Source: Trichosphaerium sp. ATCC 40318
Taxonomy: Eukaryota; Discosea; Flabellinia; Trichosidae
Reading direction: 5' to 3'
Length of the DNA: 64,000 bases
Assembly (NCBI GenBank): GCA_038496445.1
Contig: JALMLS010000466.1
Coordinates: 558,001 to 622,000, forward strand
The position numbers and the translations under genes are program-made. Under the pieces are notes generated by a model. It was not told the origin of the DNA, did no database searches, and was given only the letters and a program-made list of their open reading frames with translations. Of the stretch, positions 22,662 to 35,284 are shown piece after piece. Position 1 is the first letter of the stretch. Each line of letters begins with the position of its first letter.

Positions 22662-25231
22662 ATGTCTCTGTCTACTACTACTTCCTCTCTCACACTCACC
22701 CCTACCCGTACAGTAATGACTAGGACAGACCTAGCCAAGTGTTCATGTATTAGACTTCGCGCAATAGCAAAGGCTTGGGAGATGACGCGCTACTCCAAAT
22801 TGCGAAAGACCGCTCTAGTTGAAGCCATTTACACAACTATGCGTACGTTGTTAACAGTTTGAAAGCTCTAAAATTTTTCGCTTTCTTTTTAACTATTCAA
22901 CTTACTGTCAACTTCGACTTTTATTCTAACTCACTTTAGACAACGAAGGAGATCAGTTGATGCTGGAGCGGGCCAGTTATCAACGCGAAGAAGTTAACAA
23001 CGCCCTATTCCGTATCAAAAAGCGTAAGCGTAACGCCAAGTCCAAAGCCAGGCAGGCTGAGTACGATGCTGAGGTTGCTCGTAAAGCTGAGGCTGCTCGT
23101 AAGGCTGAAGCTGACCGAGAAGCTGAAGCTGCTCGCCGAGCGGACATAACGGTTCAAATGGGTGCCTTTGCTGCCCAATTCAACGCAAAGCTTGCTGCTC
23201 AAAAGGCTGAGCATGACAAAACAAACGCAAAGCTGGCTGCTCAAAAAGCCGAGCATGACAAGACCAAAGCTGAACATAACACCAAACTTACAACATTGGA
23301 AGGCGAATGTACAGCCTTGAAAACTACAACTAAACGCCTTAAAGTTGGTTTGGCGGTTACTAATTGCGCGTTCCTTCAAATGGCGCTTCTAATCGCCTTC
23401 AGTTCGATAAGAGATAAGACTCTCGATGAAATTATAGAAAAAGGTACGTACACTTTTTTTTTTCGAAGAATTTTCTAAATCACTAACTTTTTTCCCTGTA
23501 GACTACGACTGTCTTGGTGTACACGTAGATGCCCTGGCCATTCTTGTCGCTTTCTTCTATGACGTTCTGGAAAATATCATCTACCCTGATGATTTTCTTT
23601 ACGAAAACGGTGCTCGTAAACGGGACTGGAAGAAGGAGACTACGTTTAATGTTTTCATTGGAAAGTATTTCAAGGTCCGCCCAGACCTCCTGCGCCACAT
23701 GCTTGTGCATGACACACATGTACAAAACGTAGTTGGGGAAATACCTCAACACAAAATATCAAAGCCTGACCTTGCCGTTGTACCCAAATCTATAAAAATA
23801 GGCGAGAACGACAAGGTCAAGATACACCAAATCGCCATAATTTGGGAACTCAAAAAGGGAACTGGTACGCTTTCTCTTTTTTTTTTGTTCTTTTTTTTTC
23901 CTCTTTCTTTCATTGTACTAATGTTGTCTTAGCGGATTTTACAACTGCAGAGAAGGGGCAAACATGGCACTACCTCCACAAGCTCCTTTATGCCCAAAAA
24001 ACACGCACGGAGGCATATGCCATTCTTATGAACTTTGACAAGGTAATGTTCCTGAAGATTTCGATGGCAACACGTGAGGAGCTGAAAAACCCAAGCTACT
24101 TCACGTGTGGGCCGTACGACATTGATGGTGTGGGCGGGAAATATCTGTTCACAATGCTCAACCAAACTCCTGAAGCGCTGGGCTTTCGCATCAAAAAATT
24201 CAAGTATAAAGATACGGAGTACTTGGCTGGCGGAATTTTGGGTATTGGCACTTCGGCTGTAGTTTATTCTCTACAGATTCCTACCAAAGATGGGAAGGAC
24301 ACAAGAATAGTTGCGGTCAAGGAATTTAAACAAGACCGTAAACAGTTTATCCATGAAGAGATCAACATATACAAAAAGCTTAAGAATGTTTCTAGCGTAC
24401 CTAACTTGGTACGCAACCATCTTTCCTTTTTTTTCTTTGGCTAACGTTTTTTTATTGTAGGTTCATTATACACAAGACCATATTTTTTTAAGTCCCGTTG
24501 GCACAAGAATAAAAAATTGGGGTGATGTTGAAGACACTTATGGCTTTATATCTGGCATAATTAATACACTAAAGGCCGCGCACGAAATGAAAATAATTCA
24601 TAGGTATGTCCAACTATTTTATATGCAGCGACATTCAATGTGTCAAATTTTTTCAGTGAAGCGCAAGTGCCACTTTATGTTCGCTGCGTTTTTCTTTTCA
24701 TACTAGATGTGTCAGTACTGATATTAGTTTAGGGATGTTTCCACGTCTAACATTTTGTTTGCGGACAAAAAACCTTTACTAATCGACTGGGGTTGTGCTG
24801 TCGCCCCTGGTGTACCTGTGGTTATCGCAGGGACGCTAAAATATGCACCACATCATGTCTTGTGTTCCTTTGGTTCTAAGAAGCTTGTCAGATACAAACC
24901 TTCTGATGACCTACAGTCGTTTGTGTTCGTATTAGCTTATCTATGTGGCCAAAAGAAAAAAAGTTGGGATGCTGCTTATGATAAGTGGGCAGCTATCACA
25001 TGCAAGCCTAACTATGATGCCAAGGAAGAAGACGATCTCAGAGAGCTATTGTTTCGCGAACGAAGCATGAACATGCTTTTTGGGTGGTCGAATGCTCTCA
25101 ATCTTGCTAAGAAAGCTGATTATGATGGCCTTATTATCGAACTTGTAAACATGCTTAAAGATATGAGATCTTATTGGAAGTGTAAAGACTGTAAGCGCTA
25201 TAATTGTGATTGTAATAAAAAAATAGAGTAA
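22662..25231 (+). CDS. Crinkler-like (CR) protein: SAP-like header, coiled coil, PD-(D/E)XK nuclease-like and kinase-like domains
   Basis: Six exons (22662-22842, 22940-23443, 23502-23864, 23933-24408, 24461-24603, 24733-25231), all phase-consistent, give 721 aa. The N-terminus has a SAP-like short helical motif (LRAIAKAWEMTRYSKLRKTA). An Ala/Glu/Lys coiled coil follows with tandem LAAQKAEHDKT units (about 23035-23310). Next is a restriction-endonuclease-fold-like region with KPDLAVV and IWELKKGT, matching the D...ExK pattern. Last is a kinase-like domain: GILGIGTSAVVYS loop, VAVKEF lysine, HEEINIYKKL, HRDVSTSNILF and IDWG in place of DFG. This nuclease-plus-kinase order is described for CR/Crinkler proteins of oomycetes, chytrids and arbuscular-mycorrhizal fungi. 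It may act as a secreted or nuclear effector, or in genome conflict; no signal peptide is seen. The 129-nt intron at 24604 is the longest in the gene. Confidence 0.75.
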
Positions 25232-25589
25232 ACCACAAAGAACGAAATAAGTTTTTGCTTTTTTTTTTCCTATTCTGATCTTTACACTGTATTCGCTCGC
25301 AATAATTTCTTCGTGCATATTGTGTGAAATGTTATAGCGATCCTGCAAACTTGGCACCACACTTTGCGCCTGTGGCGAGAAAAAGCGCCACCAAGTGTAC
25401 CTAATTTAGGTAGATTTCCAGCGCTAGACATTCCTGGCAGTGTCTCAAAAGCGATACTGACGCTGATGATGTGTTCTATGTATTGCACGTCGAATTTCGC
25501 CGAATAACAAGACTCTCTGGCTTTCCTATGAAAAGTCTGCGTCAGTCAATCCGACACCGCCGGGTAAATTAATAACCGGTCATTGGAGC
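25232..25589. other. Intergenic, no gene seen
   Basis: 358 nt between the Crinkler-like gene and Zn2Cys6 regulator B, presumably 3' end and promoter. Confidence 0.5.
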
Positions 25590-27498
25590 ATGAGCTGCCG
25601 TCATTGTAGACAGAAGCATACAAAGTGCGATCGTGGCACACCTTGTTGTAAACATAACGGACTGAAATACGAATTTTATTCAATTTTGTTGTAGCTACTT
25701 GTCTAAACGATGGTATTGAATGTATGTACCTTAAGCCCGCGCGTAGGGGTCGCAAAAAAGGTACCTACAAGGCTAATTACGATGTTATTTCTTGTTTTCA
25801 TGTAAACTCATTCTCGTTTATTTTGACGTAATGTTGAGCTTGTTGCAACGTCATTGCGCTTGTTTAGCGTTTTACACACTAAATCTCACGTGGTTTGTGT
25901 TACATTTATTCTTACACTCTGTTCAAAGGGACTAACAGCAACGTACTAAAGAATAAGATACTGGAACTGGAAGAGGCGTTAAACAGAGAAAAAGTGACAC
26001 AACAGCAACTAAAACAGGCTTTAAGAGTCTGCACTAAAAGAAAGGCGTACATGGAATCCAACCCACCCTCTAAAAAACGAAAAGCGGACAATTTAAAAGT
26101 ACAAAACAAATCGGGATTTCCGATCAGTTATTTCTTACCTTTGTATTGCAGTTCTCTCCGTGTCTATCAAGCGCTTCTATAGCTCATGCTGTAGACATAC
26201 ATGCATGTATAGATAATTATGGGACGTTTACTGGCTGTGAGTTTCCTACAATCCCTGTTAATGGTATACACTTCGATGATTTCTTTCAAGGAAAGAAAAC
26301 CGGACATACTTTAAAACTGTATTCAATGTTGGCTCTTCAGCAACTATATCATAAGCAAAAACAGCGTTCAAAAGAGTTTGCTGTTCTTGCAGAACAGTGT
26401 AAGACTGCTCTTATAGATAAACCGACAGTTGGAACAGCAGGTACGCCGAAATAATACAAAGTTAAAGTAACAAATCTTTAGTCGGGTTGATTTGTTTGTC
26501 AATGTACTACATCTCTATTGAAGAGAGAGATCGTTCTATCGAGACTATGAAGCTTGCTAATAGTATATTTGAATTCATCGATGCTATGAGAAGGGCTAGG
26601 GGTATACCTACAGAGCAGAGTGATTTACACCTTGCGTTTGCAACAATTTTAAAAGTATTTTTATTAAACATGGACTTACACAATGGCGATATTCGTGACG
26701 TCAAAGATAGCATTCTTTCTCTTCGTTCTAAATTCACGAAATATACATATTATCATATGGCTTCAGCAAAACTAATATTAGAGCACCTGGCAATTCTAGA
26801 GGCACGTGTTCTAAAAAAATTCTGAAAAAGTTCTTTTTTTCGAAAATGCAGTGAGCATTCAAAGTTGTAAACTATCTTCAAGTACAGTTTTATGTTTTCT
26901 CTACTCTATCAATTATCAATTACCTTATAAATTGCGTCACAACTTCAAGTTCGAGACTAACTTTTTTTTAACATAGTGTAAACAATGGCAACGTGATGGG
27001 TCTCCTTCGTCGTATCTAAAAGCGTTACAATATGTACAAGAATCACAACAGATTTGTAAATTACTAGGGGAAGTCAGGGATAAAGTTGCTATTGGAAGTA
27101 ATTTTATTGTGGCTAAAATATATCACATGTTGAATCTTCGAGATAGTTCTCTTGAAGCAGCAAATAATGTTATTTCACAAATTGCAGCTTGGAGATTACA
27201 AGACCGTCCATTACATCCTTTTGTAAGCTTGGCTATTGGTGGTGTATTTCACGTTTATGATGAATATGGTATGGTGCCTGTAGAAAGAGATTTTATGGTT
27301 GAAACAATAGAGTTGCTTGCTTCTGTTTATCCTTTGGTTGGAAATAATGTTGAGGTAAATTCTTTATTTTTTCTTCTTTTTTGTCCCGTTGATGGTTGGC
27401 TTATGCTTTTTTTGTAGTATTTCATAATGGGATTCTTAGAAAAGATATGTCCCGGTGCAATGAATGCTAGTATAGAAACAGTAGAGGAGAAGTATTAA
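25590..27498 (+). CDS. Zn2Cys6 binuclear-cluster transcription regulator B (paralogue of A)
   Basis: Exon 1 from the ATG at 25590 encodes MSCRHCRQKHTKCDRGTPC. A phase-1 intron is followed by STCLNDGIECMYLKPARRGR, completing a canonical six-Cys Zn2Cys6 cluster with a basic linker. A coiled coil and basic patch follow (VLKNKILELEEALNREKVTQ, then KKRKADN). The C-terminal region repeats motifs of regulator A: LKLYSMLALQQLYHKQKQRS (A: RLLSMLALQQLYARNEDKSK), DKPTVGTAG at a splice site (A: RPSPITAG), DRPLHPFVSLAIGGVFHVY (A: GKPLHPFITFSLIDLWIVY). It ends IETVEEKY-stop at 27498. Intron positions, including the one between the fourth and fifth Cys, are shared. A shorter start at this ATG is assumed because no in-frame ATG lies upstream. 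Confidence 0.82.
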
Positions 27499-27661
27499 AG
27501 AATGTTACCTTTTTTTGTCTTTCGGTTGTTTAAATTCAGTTTCCCTGACCCAAGAAACCTTGTAGTTATTACATAATAAACGTATTTATTAAAATAACTT
27601 TTCATCTATCAAAATTCGTTCATAGTGGGCAACAACATATTTGTGGAGCTGTGCAAATATT

Positions 27662-29231
27662 TTATTGTGGAGTAGATTTGAGAATGTCTTGGACTTTTTC
27701 TGGTGTGTATGCAACATAATTGAATGTCTTTAATCTTAACTTACCTTTTATATGTAAAATTAGATAAAATAAATCATATTTTATATCATACCTTCAGGTG
27801 CCTTACTTCTATCAAGTACATATTCTTGTACACCACAATTTTTTACATTTTCAAGTCCTAGAACTCCATCTTCATCTAAATGCTGTAGAACCGCACGGAA
27901 TAGCTTATATGGTACTTGATGTGTAACGATTAATACAGAACGACCAGCGTATTCACGAGATAATAAATCAAGGAATGAGCTGACACGCATTTCAACATCC
28001 GGATAATTTTCACCACCAGGAAATCGAAACCTTTTGGTTCGAGTTAGATTACTTTCCAGCGTTTTACAAAAGTCTATACCAGTATTTTCCATCTCTTTGC
28101 CGAGCCTCATATTCAACAGGAAATTCTTCTTTTACTGTACTTGCGCGCAATCCGTGTAAACGACCAAACTCTTTTTCTCTGATTTCGGTTTAAGAAAAAA
28201 AGAAGAAAGCAAAGACAGAATGCGTTACCGTAATAGGTTGCTCTTGTAAATCTTTAAGTCATATGGAAGCTCTTTAATAATACTATTAGCAGTTTGTCTC
28301 GCCCTTGGTACACGTGTAAGTACACACAGCAGGCTTAAAATAACAGCAAACCTTAAGTAAGGAGAACAAAAACAAATATCAAACTGATTCGTCTTCGCAA
28401 GAGTTTGCCCTGAAAGTCACGTGTTAACAAAAACGTTGTATTTTTTGATTTTTTTAACGTGCCTGTGAAAGAAGCTTGGATAAAACCTTTCTTTGTTAGA
28501 GCTATATCTGCATCTCGTACAGACGCTAAAAAACAAGTAAGATATGTCAATCATATCATTTTTGTGGTTGAAATACTTGCCTAATGTGTCAATATCAGGT
28601 TGATTAAGGTCCAGAGCTGCATTCTACATTTAAATAAGATACTTGCGTTGGCCTCAGGTTAAATATCTAAAGAACCAACAACTCACCTGTTCACTCTGTC
28701 CATGTCGTATAATGACTACTCTTTTTGGCCATTTTGGAGGTACATACATATCACGTAACTATGTAGAACATGTACTTAGCAAAAAACCAATCACAAAAGA
28801 ACTTTGCAATGACTCACATTTGGTACAGATACTGACCTTTGTAGTCTTTGGCTTCGCTTCTAAACACGTGAAGCAATTAAACAACAGTACCAGGTAATGA
28901 TTAAATACATACCTTATTGATAACAGAGGTAGGTGTTTGAAATAAACGCATAGTATCTTCAAGAGTTGAAGCATCTCGTATCAGCGTTGGCTTTGTTTTT
29001 TTTGTTTTTTTCGTTAGCTTGATTCGTTTAGCGTCTCCACTTCGATCTTGTTGTGCATCTGAAGGGAGTGGACGCTTTTTACTGACATGTGTCAAATGCT
29101 TTAAATGGATGACGGCTGTTATAGTACCCTTTGGGCGGATTCTTTACTTTGCAAGCTAGTAGAGCTACTTCTGCGATCGGTGAGTCGCTTTCGTTTGTTT
29201 CTAGTTTTTCGAGCTTTTCAAGTATTGCCAT
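27662..29231 (-). CDS. Histidine-phosphatase (phosphoglycerate-mutase-like) protein with basic N-terminal extension
   Basis: Core motifs on minus: VVIIRHGQSEQN (catalytic RHG), DADIALTKKGFIQA, TRVPRARQTANSII, IREKEFGRLHG, FRFPGGENYPDVEMRVSSF and LIVTHQVPYKLFRAVL (second catalytic His). C-terminal exon YVAYTPEKVQDILKST-stop at 27662. Upstream, phase-matched exons add an N-terminal part starting at 29231 (MAILEKLEKLETNESDS) with a lysine-rich stretch KRIKLTKKTKKTKP that could be a nuclear signal. An alternative start is the in-frame ATG at 28749, just before the domain. One intron (donor near 28580) has a GCAAGT donor, i.e. GC-AG type. Substrate could be a phosphosugar, nucleotide or inositol phosphate; not decidable here. 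Confidence 0.78.
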
Positions 29232-29801
29232 GCTCTTTGGTGATAGCTACCATCTATTTAGAATGTACATTAATTTACAAATGTCGTACTGCGCCCACAA
29301 TATCATACTTTGCATCAAAGGCGTCACAACGGTCCTAAATATATTAGTGTTGCTCTGCAAGCACCTTTCCGTACCAATGTGATAATAATATTCGACTTCT
29401 GGTTCAAAGCAACAATCCCGCGCTTTGAAAATGCTCCTATCGAAGCTTTAACCTTTCTAGGGCGTAATGGCGTCGATATTTTATCTCCACAACATTCAAT
29501 GTAAAAATTGGGTATAATACGCGTTACTTTGCCACTATAGATATGTCAGGGCCATTAGATTCGTTAAAAAAGGTTAACGTACTTTGAAAAAGTACCGCTT
29601 TCAACTAGACGTTGAAACTCCACTACGCTACTACCTGAAATACATTCAATTATCAAGGTGCCTTTGCTTGTATGAAGTATGACTTCCATTAACAGAAGTG
29701 ACGCGAAAAAACGGTAAATTTCTGTACAAAGACTGTAACGTTTTTGTATTGTTCATTGGCTGAATAGCATTCTCGTTTATAATCTCCCAAACTATTCACA
29801 G
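29232..29801. promoter_or_regulatory. Divergent intergenic region
   Basis: 570 nt between the starts of the phosphatase (-) and WD40 (+) genes. Short ORFs here (for example 29310-29504) show no family pattern. Confidence 0.45.
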
Positions 29802-32734
29802 ATGGAGTGTATAAACAGCTACGGTGTTGCTACGCCAAGATTCGCTTGTAGTGGTATTGCGCCTTGTGATGTTGGTGGAAATACTATAGGTACGAAATTA
29901 TGGGTGATGTGGTCACTTATACGGTTAGATGTGCCATTAAACGGGAGTATTGTGCGTATTAGCTTTGAGGAGCGTAAAAGAATTTTAATGGAGCCCGTAC
30001 GTGAACTACAGCTTTTTTAGTATACCCTCAAAGCATTTAAAACGACTATACATTAATTTACAAAACATAGCTACACAAAGACGTTATTACGTGTGTGCTG
30101 CACGATGGAGTAAACAATAACATCATCACAACGACTTTTGGAGGTACTTGTAGTATCTGGACAAAAGATTACAAACAACAACTTGCGACGCTTGAAACGT
30201 GCTCCGGCAGCAAGTGGAAGGTATCACAAACAATAAAACACGACTTTCTTCGCTAACCGATTATTGTTTAGGTGCCAATTTTAGATGCTTCTCTCTCACC
30301 TGATGGCACTCAGTATGACCTTCATTTTTAGTTTTAACCTTTTATTTACCTTGTAACTTCTTTATTAGCATCTGTTTTGTTTCTTTTAATCGCAATCGAG
30401 ATAAGCAGGTATGCTTTATTACAAAAACAGAATCTTGTTTTTTTCGTTTAGAATTGTGTACTGATTCTTGGTGTTTTAAAGGTTGATGCAAATGAAGTTT
30501 TCAAGCAAGCAACATTAAAAATTTACAAGATCGAGAATAGCACGTTTACCCACGTGTTAACAAAAGTGAGTTTTTTGACTTTATTTTTTTTTGTGAAATA
30601 CGGCTTGTTCATTCACTTGACCTTCAGAATACATTGATTTTTATTCTTCTTTGGATTAAATAATATCAATAGGAGAATTTTTATGACGCTAGCTTTGCAT
30701 GGGTTTCAAATGACGTATTAGTTGGTTATATCAACACTACTCAACCCGAGTATTTATTCACAACATCTGCAAATCCAAAAATATTTCTTTTGAACAAGAA
30801 AGGAGAAGTATTAAAAGAAAGAGAATTACAAGGTGGTATAATATCAACAATGACTGTAAACAGTGAATATAAACGAGTCGCTTTTATTCAGTCAAAGAGA
30901 CTAACAACTGTAACAAACTTTGATCTTGAGAACATATGGCACAGGAAAATACCAGGTATTTTCGTCTCTATTCTTAAAGTAACTGTACTTGTCTTGTATG
31001 CTTACGTACTACTTGAAGGTTATGGTGATGTATTTTGTGCAAATTGGAAGGGTGATAGGTTGTTTGTACCTTGCGATAGGTGAGAGCATGCAAGTTTTTA
31101 TTAATAGAATATTTCCGTTATGTTTACTTTGTTCTTTAGGAGATATTTTTATTTATGTGGACCTACGGAGGAAGACTCTACTGAATTTACTATGCAAAAG
31201 TCTGTAGGACGTACTTACTTTTTTACATGGGCTGATTCAGGTACACGCTTTCGTTGGAGTAGGTACTAACTAACCCATTCAGCCAAAGAAATAGTTTTTC
31301 TGTTCTCGCCTGGAGGTTGTCATAGAGTTGATCTTGTCAAGTCTAAACTAGAAACATACCAACAACATGACTTGGCTTGTTGTGGTGTAGATATCAATCC
31401 AATGGGAACGTTAGGTATAAACGACTTGTCGTGGAAAAATGTTCTCATTAATTAATACAAATTAGTTGCTGCTGGAGACCTAAGTGGACTTGTAAGTTCT
31501 CGTTCTTAGTTGGCGCTTTAGCTAACCTTCAATAAGGTCAAGTTATGGCCAGCGAAGTCGTCAGAGGAAACAACTGGTGATCCATTTCGTACGTTTGCTT
31601 TACCAGGTTCAGTAAGAAGTACACGATGGCGTTCTGATAAACAAGTGCGTGGCATTTTTTTGGTGGGAGTTTTTTTTTGACTGTTTTGGGTAGTTACTTG
31701 TTGGTCTAATGGATGGCACTGTATGGGTTTTAGAGCTTGATAAAGAACCATTGAAAATTTTTACTATGGAGTCAACTGTAACATGTTTATCATTTGGTAA
31801 ACATAAGCAAGATGAACCTCCATCTATCCTTGCAGCAAGTATGGTATTACTTCGTTTTTCCATTCAAACATTGTAACTTAGGTGATACTGCAAGTACCCT
31901 TGAAGTATGGACTATTGATGGTGATAATTATACACGCCAGTGTAGCTTGAAAGGTAGGTGGCGATTGTACAAGGCTTTTGTGAGTGTTGCTGATGATTTT
32001 TTCTAAAAACAGGTCATGGAACTGAAGAAATTTGGAGTACTGCATGGAGTATAGGTAAAAATATTTCATACCTCTCTCATTTGTTTATTTGATTTTAGAT
32101 AATCGATATCTAGCAACTGGAAGTGAAGATAGAACTATACATATTTATGATATGATGGATATGTCAAAACCAATTCTTGTTGAAACGTTAAAGGTGCTTT
32201 CGGAAAAAACCAGGATTACTTTTCGTGACTCATATAATATCTAGGGCATGACTGCTGCTGTCACGTGTTTAGATTGGAAAATGACGTCGCTAGGATCTAC
32301 GCTTGCTGCTAGTTCAGGTATGAAGAAAATAAATACACGAGCGTTTTGTCTTTTCTTAACTATTATTTCAGATGATAGGACTGTTCATGTTTGGACGAAT
32401 GAAGGGTCCACTTTCACATTACATCATAAATTCCAGACTTTGCATAGACACCTTATGATAACGTATTGTGTTTTAACAGATACCGATTGTCTAGTTTGCG
32501 TTACAATGAGCGGACAAATGTACTCTTGGTGCGCTTCAACAACCTCCTTTTATTGGCTTTTTTGCTTGCAAGAAAAGTACTGATGTTTTCGATAGGAATG
32601 TATCTTCAAAAGAGCATATTGCACAAAACAAACCACATATAGGATCTATAGAGGGTATATCATGGTGCCCGAAAAAGAAAATTCTTGCAACATGTTCATC
32701 TGATTGCACTGTAAATGTGTACAAACATAAATAA
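29802..32734 (+). CDS. WD40-repeat protein, family not resolved
   Basis: At least a dozen exons. Beta-propeller text recurs: HKDVITCVLHDGV with TFGGTCSIWTKD, LTTVTNFDLENIWH, GVDINPMGTLVAAGDLSGLV with KLWP, STRWRSDKQLLVGLMDG-TVWVLELD, WSIDNRYLATGSEDRTIHIY, VTCLDW...STLAASSDDRTVHVW, and the last blade GISWCPKKKILATCSSDCTV with NVYKHK-stop. The spacing suggests one complete propeller plus probably a second. The start at 29802 is supported by an in-phase join to DVPLNGSIVRISFEERKR using the acceptor at about 29927. Such proteins are scaffolds; I cannot name the complex. Confidence 0.72.
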
Positions 32735-32899
32735 AAATACTTTACACTATAAAACAACGGTACAGATTTGTTGACTCCATAATGCCGATACACCTGAATC
32801 TGTAAGGTGTAGTAAATAGATCTATAATATGTATACGTGTTATATACCCATTACTAGAGAACACAAAAAAGGCAAAAGAGGGACAAAGTCATATGTTTA

Positions 32900-34025
32900 T
32901 TAATGATTGTTGGGAAACAATTTGCGAACATGATTCAGTACTTTGTCTTGTGCACTTTTTATAACAATACCGGAAACACAGTTACCACTTGTGTTTTCAA
33001 CGACGCCAGAAACAGAAGTAAAATAGTGCATTTCACCCGCCTTTGGATCACCTCGCATGAAGTAGTAAAATCCGGTAGCATTCATAGACGAAGCAAGGTC
33101 AATACCGTCCTCAAGAGAGTCCACTTTTATGGTATGTTCACCGGTACCAGTTAGCGCAACTCCAGATGTCAACATGTACTTAGAAACTAGCAAAACAATA
33201 AATCACGTGATAGGTTCAGTTCACACGTGCACTTTAAAGTCGGTTTAGGTGTTCGAAACTTACGTACTTGTTTTGCTAACAGGACAAGCGTATTGTGATG
33301 CTGCCGTCATTGGGTACGATAGGGAGCCCTTTTCAGCTATAGTCCATAAAGAAAAATCTACAAAAGAAGTTATACTTCAGGCTTGATAGAAACAGTACTA
33401 ATACGCGCGTACCTCCAGCAGTTTTGTCACATGATACGGTCACTGTGTTGTAAAAAAAAAAGTAAGTTTAAACTCAAAAAAATAGGAATAGCCCCGAGCG
33501 ATGGTGTTTGGTTTGATTGCTTAGACTGGTAACAAGAAGGTAAACGTACAGTTGGCTGTTCTGCCAAAGTCACCCACCATATTTAAAACAACGCCTTTGC
33601 CACCGTCCAAGCCAACAACAGACATGTCCTTGAAATCGCCAACGCAAGCCTAGGCAAAAAAGCTGAGTAAAAAAGCAATCTCAGTTCAGAACACATTGTA
33701 CCTCAGCGTTAGGGAGTTCATAATCGTCCCATCGTTGACATGTACTACACTCGTAAGACATACCACATCTTCCATTCGCTGCACAAATGTCCAACGTATA
33801 CTGGTATTTTCCTTGCTACGACAAACGTTACATTCTACAATCTGCGAGTTTTCTTGCTAACCGTACTTTACAATTAGGGCACGGCATGGTGCCTAAACCA
33901 ACAACAATTTTGCTTTGTATTACTGTAAGATCATACTTCGTTCCATCAGCGGCTACAATATTACTGCAAATACCCGCCAAAGAGCAAGAAATGAAAACCG
34001 CTAAACAAATCACACGTGATAGCAT
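32900..34025 (-). CDS. Secreted protein of unknown family
   Basis: The ATG at 34025 opens a signal peptide (MLSRVICLAVFISCSLAG) followed by DGTKYDLTVIQSKIVVGLG and a Cys-containing region (MPCPNCK; CSTCQRW near 33740). The C-terminal exon has GTGEHTIKVDSLEDGIDLA, GFYYFMRGDPKAGEMHYF and SGNCVSGIVIK, ending FPNNH-stop at 32900. Several short introns. A 21-nt GT...AG stretch within the early coding part (about 33955-33975) is in frame either way, so it may or may not be spliced. The beta-rich, Cys-containing pattern suggests an extracellular or secretory-compartment protein; no family recognised. Confidence 0.6.
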
Positions 34026-35115
34026 TTTGGCAATAGAGTGATTGGTTGTCAAAGAGAATGGATCGATTAATCCGGCTTAACTCATATTTATAAGATACAA
34101 ATGTGAGTTGCTGTATACACGTCACGGTGTGAAAAGTGGTACGAAAGTTATAAATTGTTTAGCACAAATTTACTTGTAAACTTTGTCTTAAAAGCACTAG
34201 GTGCTATGAACGTATGATCAACACAAGTCCGCTATTTTCTCCACCCAAACTTATTAGTTCAGTTTTATAGTTCAGTAGTATCGGAGCAAGATAGGTACTT
34301 TTTGTACATCATTTTTTCTGAAAATAAGAATAAAAACAGTTATCGTCAGTTGGAAGCGTGTGAAAAGCGCCTTCAAGCGTCTTGTGCAATGTTGCATCAA
34401 TTAAGGCGTGTGAAGTATAATTCAGTGCATTTGAAATGCTGTAGAGTTGGTTCAAGGTTGAAGTACGTTTATCATGTATTTTGTTTTAGACAAAATAACG
34501 TTAAGTTAAGCTTTTTATTTGATTGATTTACAAATTTGATCAAATCATTTGCGCTCAAGTCGCATGTACAGTGCTTCTTCTCTTCTATTTAGCCTCATTA
34601 CTAATTATTTTACAGCTTGAGCCTAATTACATCTACGGATAGTCCATTTGGCATTGGTTGTTCCTTTGATGAGTCTAAGCTTAACAAAGAAGCTTAAAGA
34701 GGTACCAAACGACCACAAATACTTGAGAGTAGAAGAAAAACTGCATTTACTGACAAACAGTAGATGTTGTACTTCCAGTAAACGACCACATAGAGATGTT
34801 ACCAAAACGGCTTTTAAAAAGGTCTCACAAACACAAGCCCATCATAGCAGTGATGAAGAAGTATCTCAGCAAACGTTGAATCTAGGTGGTAAGATTGGAA
34901 ATGGCACAAAACTCATAGCATAGACAACCTCCCAAAGAATACATGACAATGAAGCAGTGTTGTAATGAAAGATTCTAATTCTACACTCAATGGCTTTATA
35001 GGCTGTTATTGTATGGTGATAGATGATTAGGTATGTACTTGCAAGGGACAATATTGAAGTAGCATGCACAGAATAATATCCAAGTATTTACAGATAAAAA
35101 AAAAACCCTGTAGAT
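34026..35115. other. Gene-poor stretch; possible small spliced gene around 34300-34923 (+)
   Basis: On + an open stretch near 34340 encodes YRQLEACEKRLQASCAM with LHQLRRV, and 34685-34923 encodes a basic segment with SSKRPHRDVTKTAFKKVS and a stop at 34923. They could be exons of one small nuclear-type protein, but I found no unambiguous start codon or splice path and no family. Confidence 0.25.
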
Positions 35116-35284
35116 TATGTGATAAAAGGTAAAACTTGTTTGAAGGTTCTGCTAGACACAAAGCTATCACATGGGGCTGTGCTTATGTGCATTTAGAAAA
35201 AGAACCCCAGAGTCTAGGATTGGCTTTCATCATGAGGGGCGCGTGGTGTAATTGGTATCACGGTCGCTTTGCATGCGACAGGTA
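35116..35284. repeat. Left arm of a perfect 169-bp inverted repeat
   Basis: Identical, as read base by base, to the reverse complement of 35379-35547. Contains flanking sequence plus the first 48 nt of tRNA-Ala. Confidence 0.9.

Noticed and set aside
23005-23379. 124-aa minus-strand ORF
   Set aside because: Antisense of the repetitive Ala/Glu/Lys coiled coil of the Crinkler-like gene.
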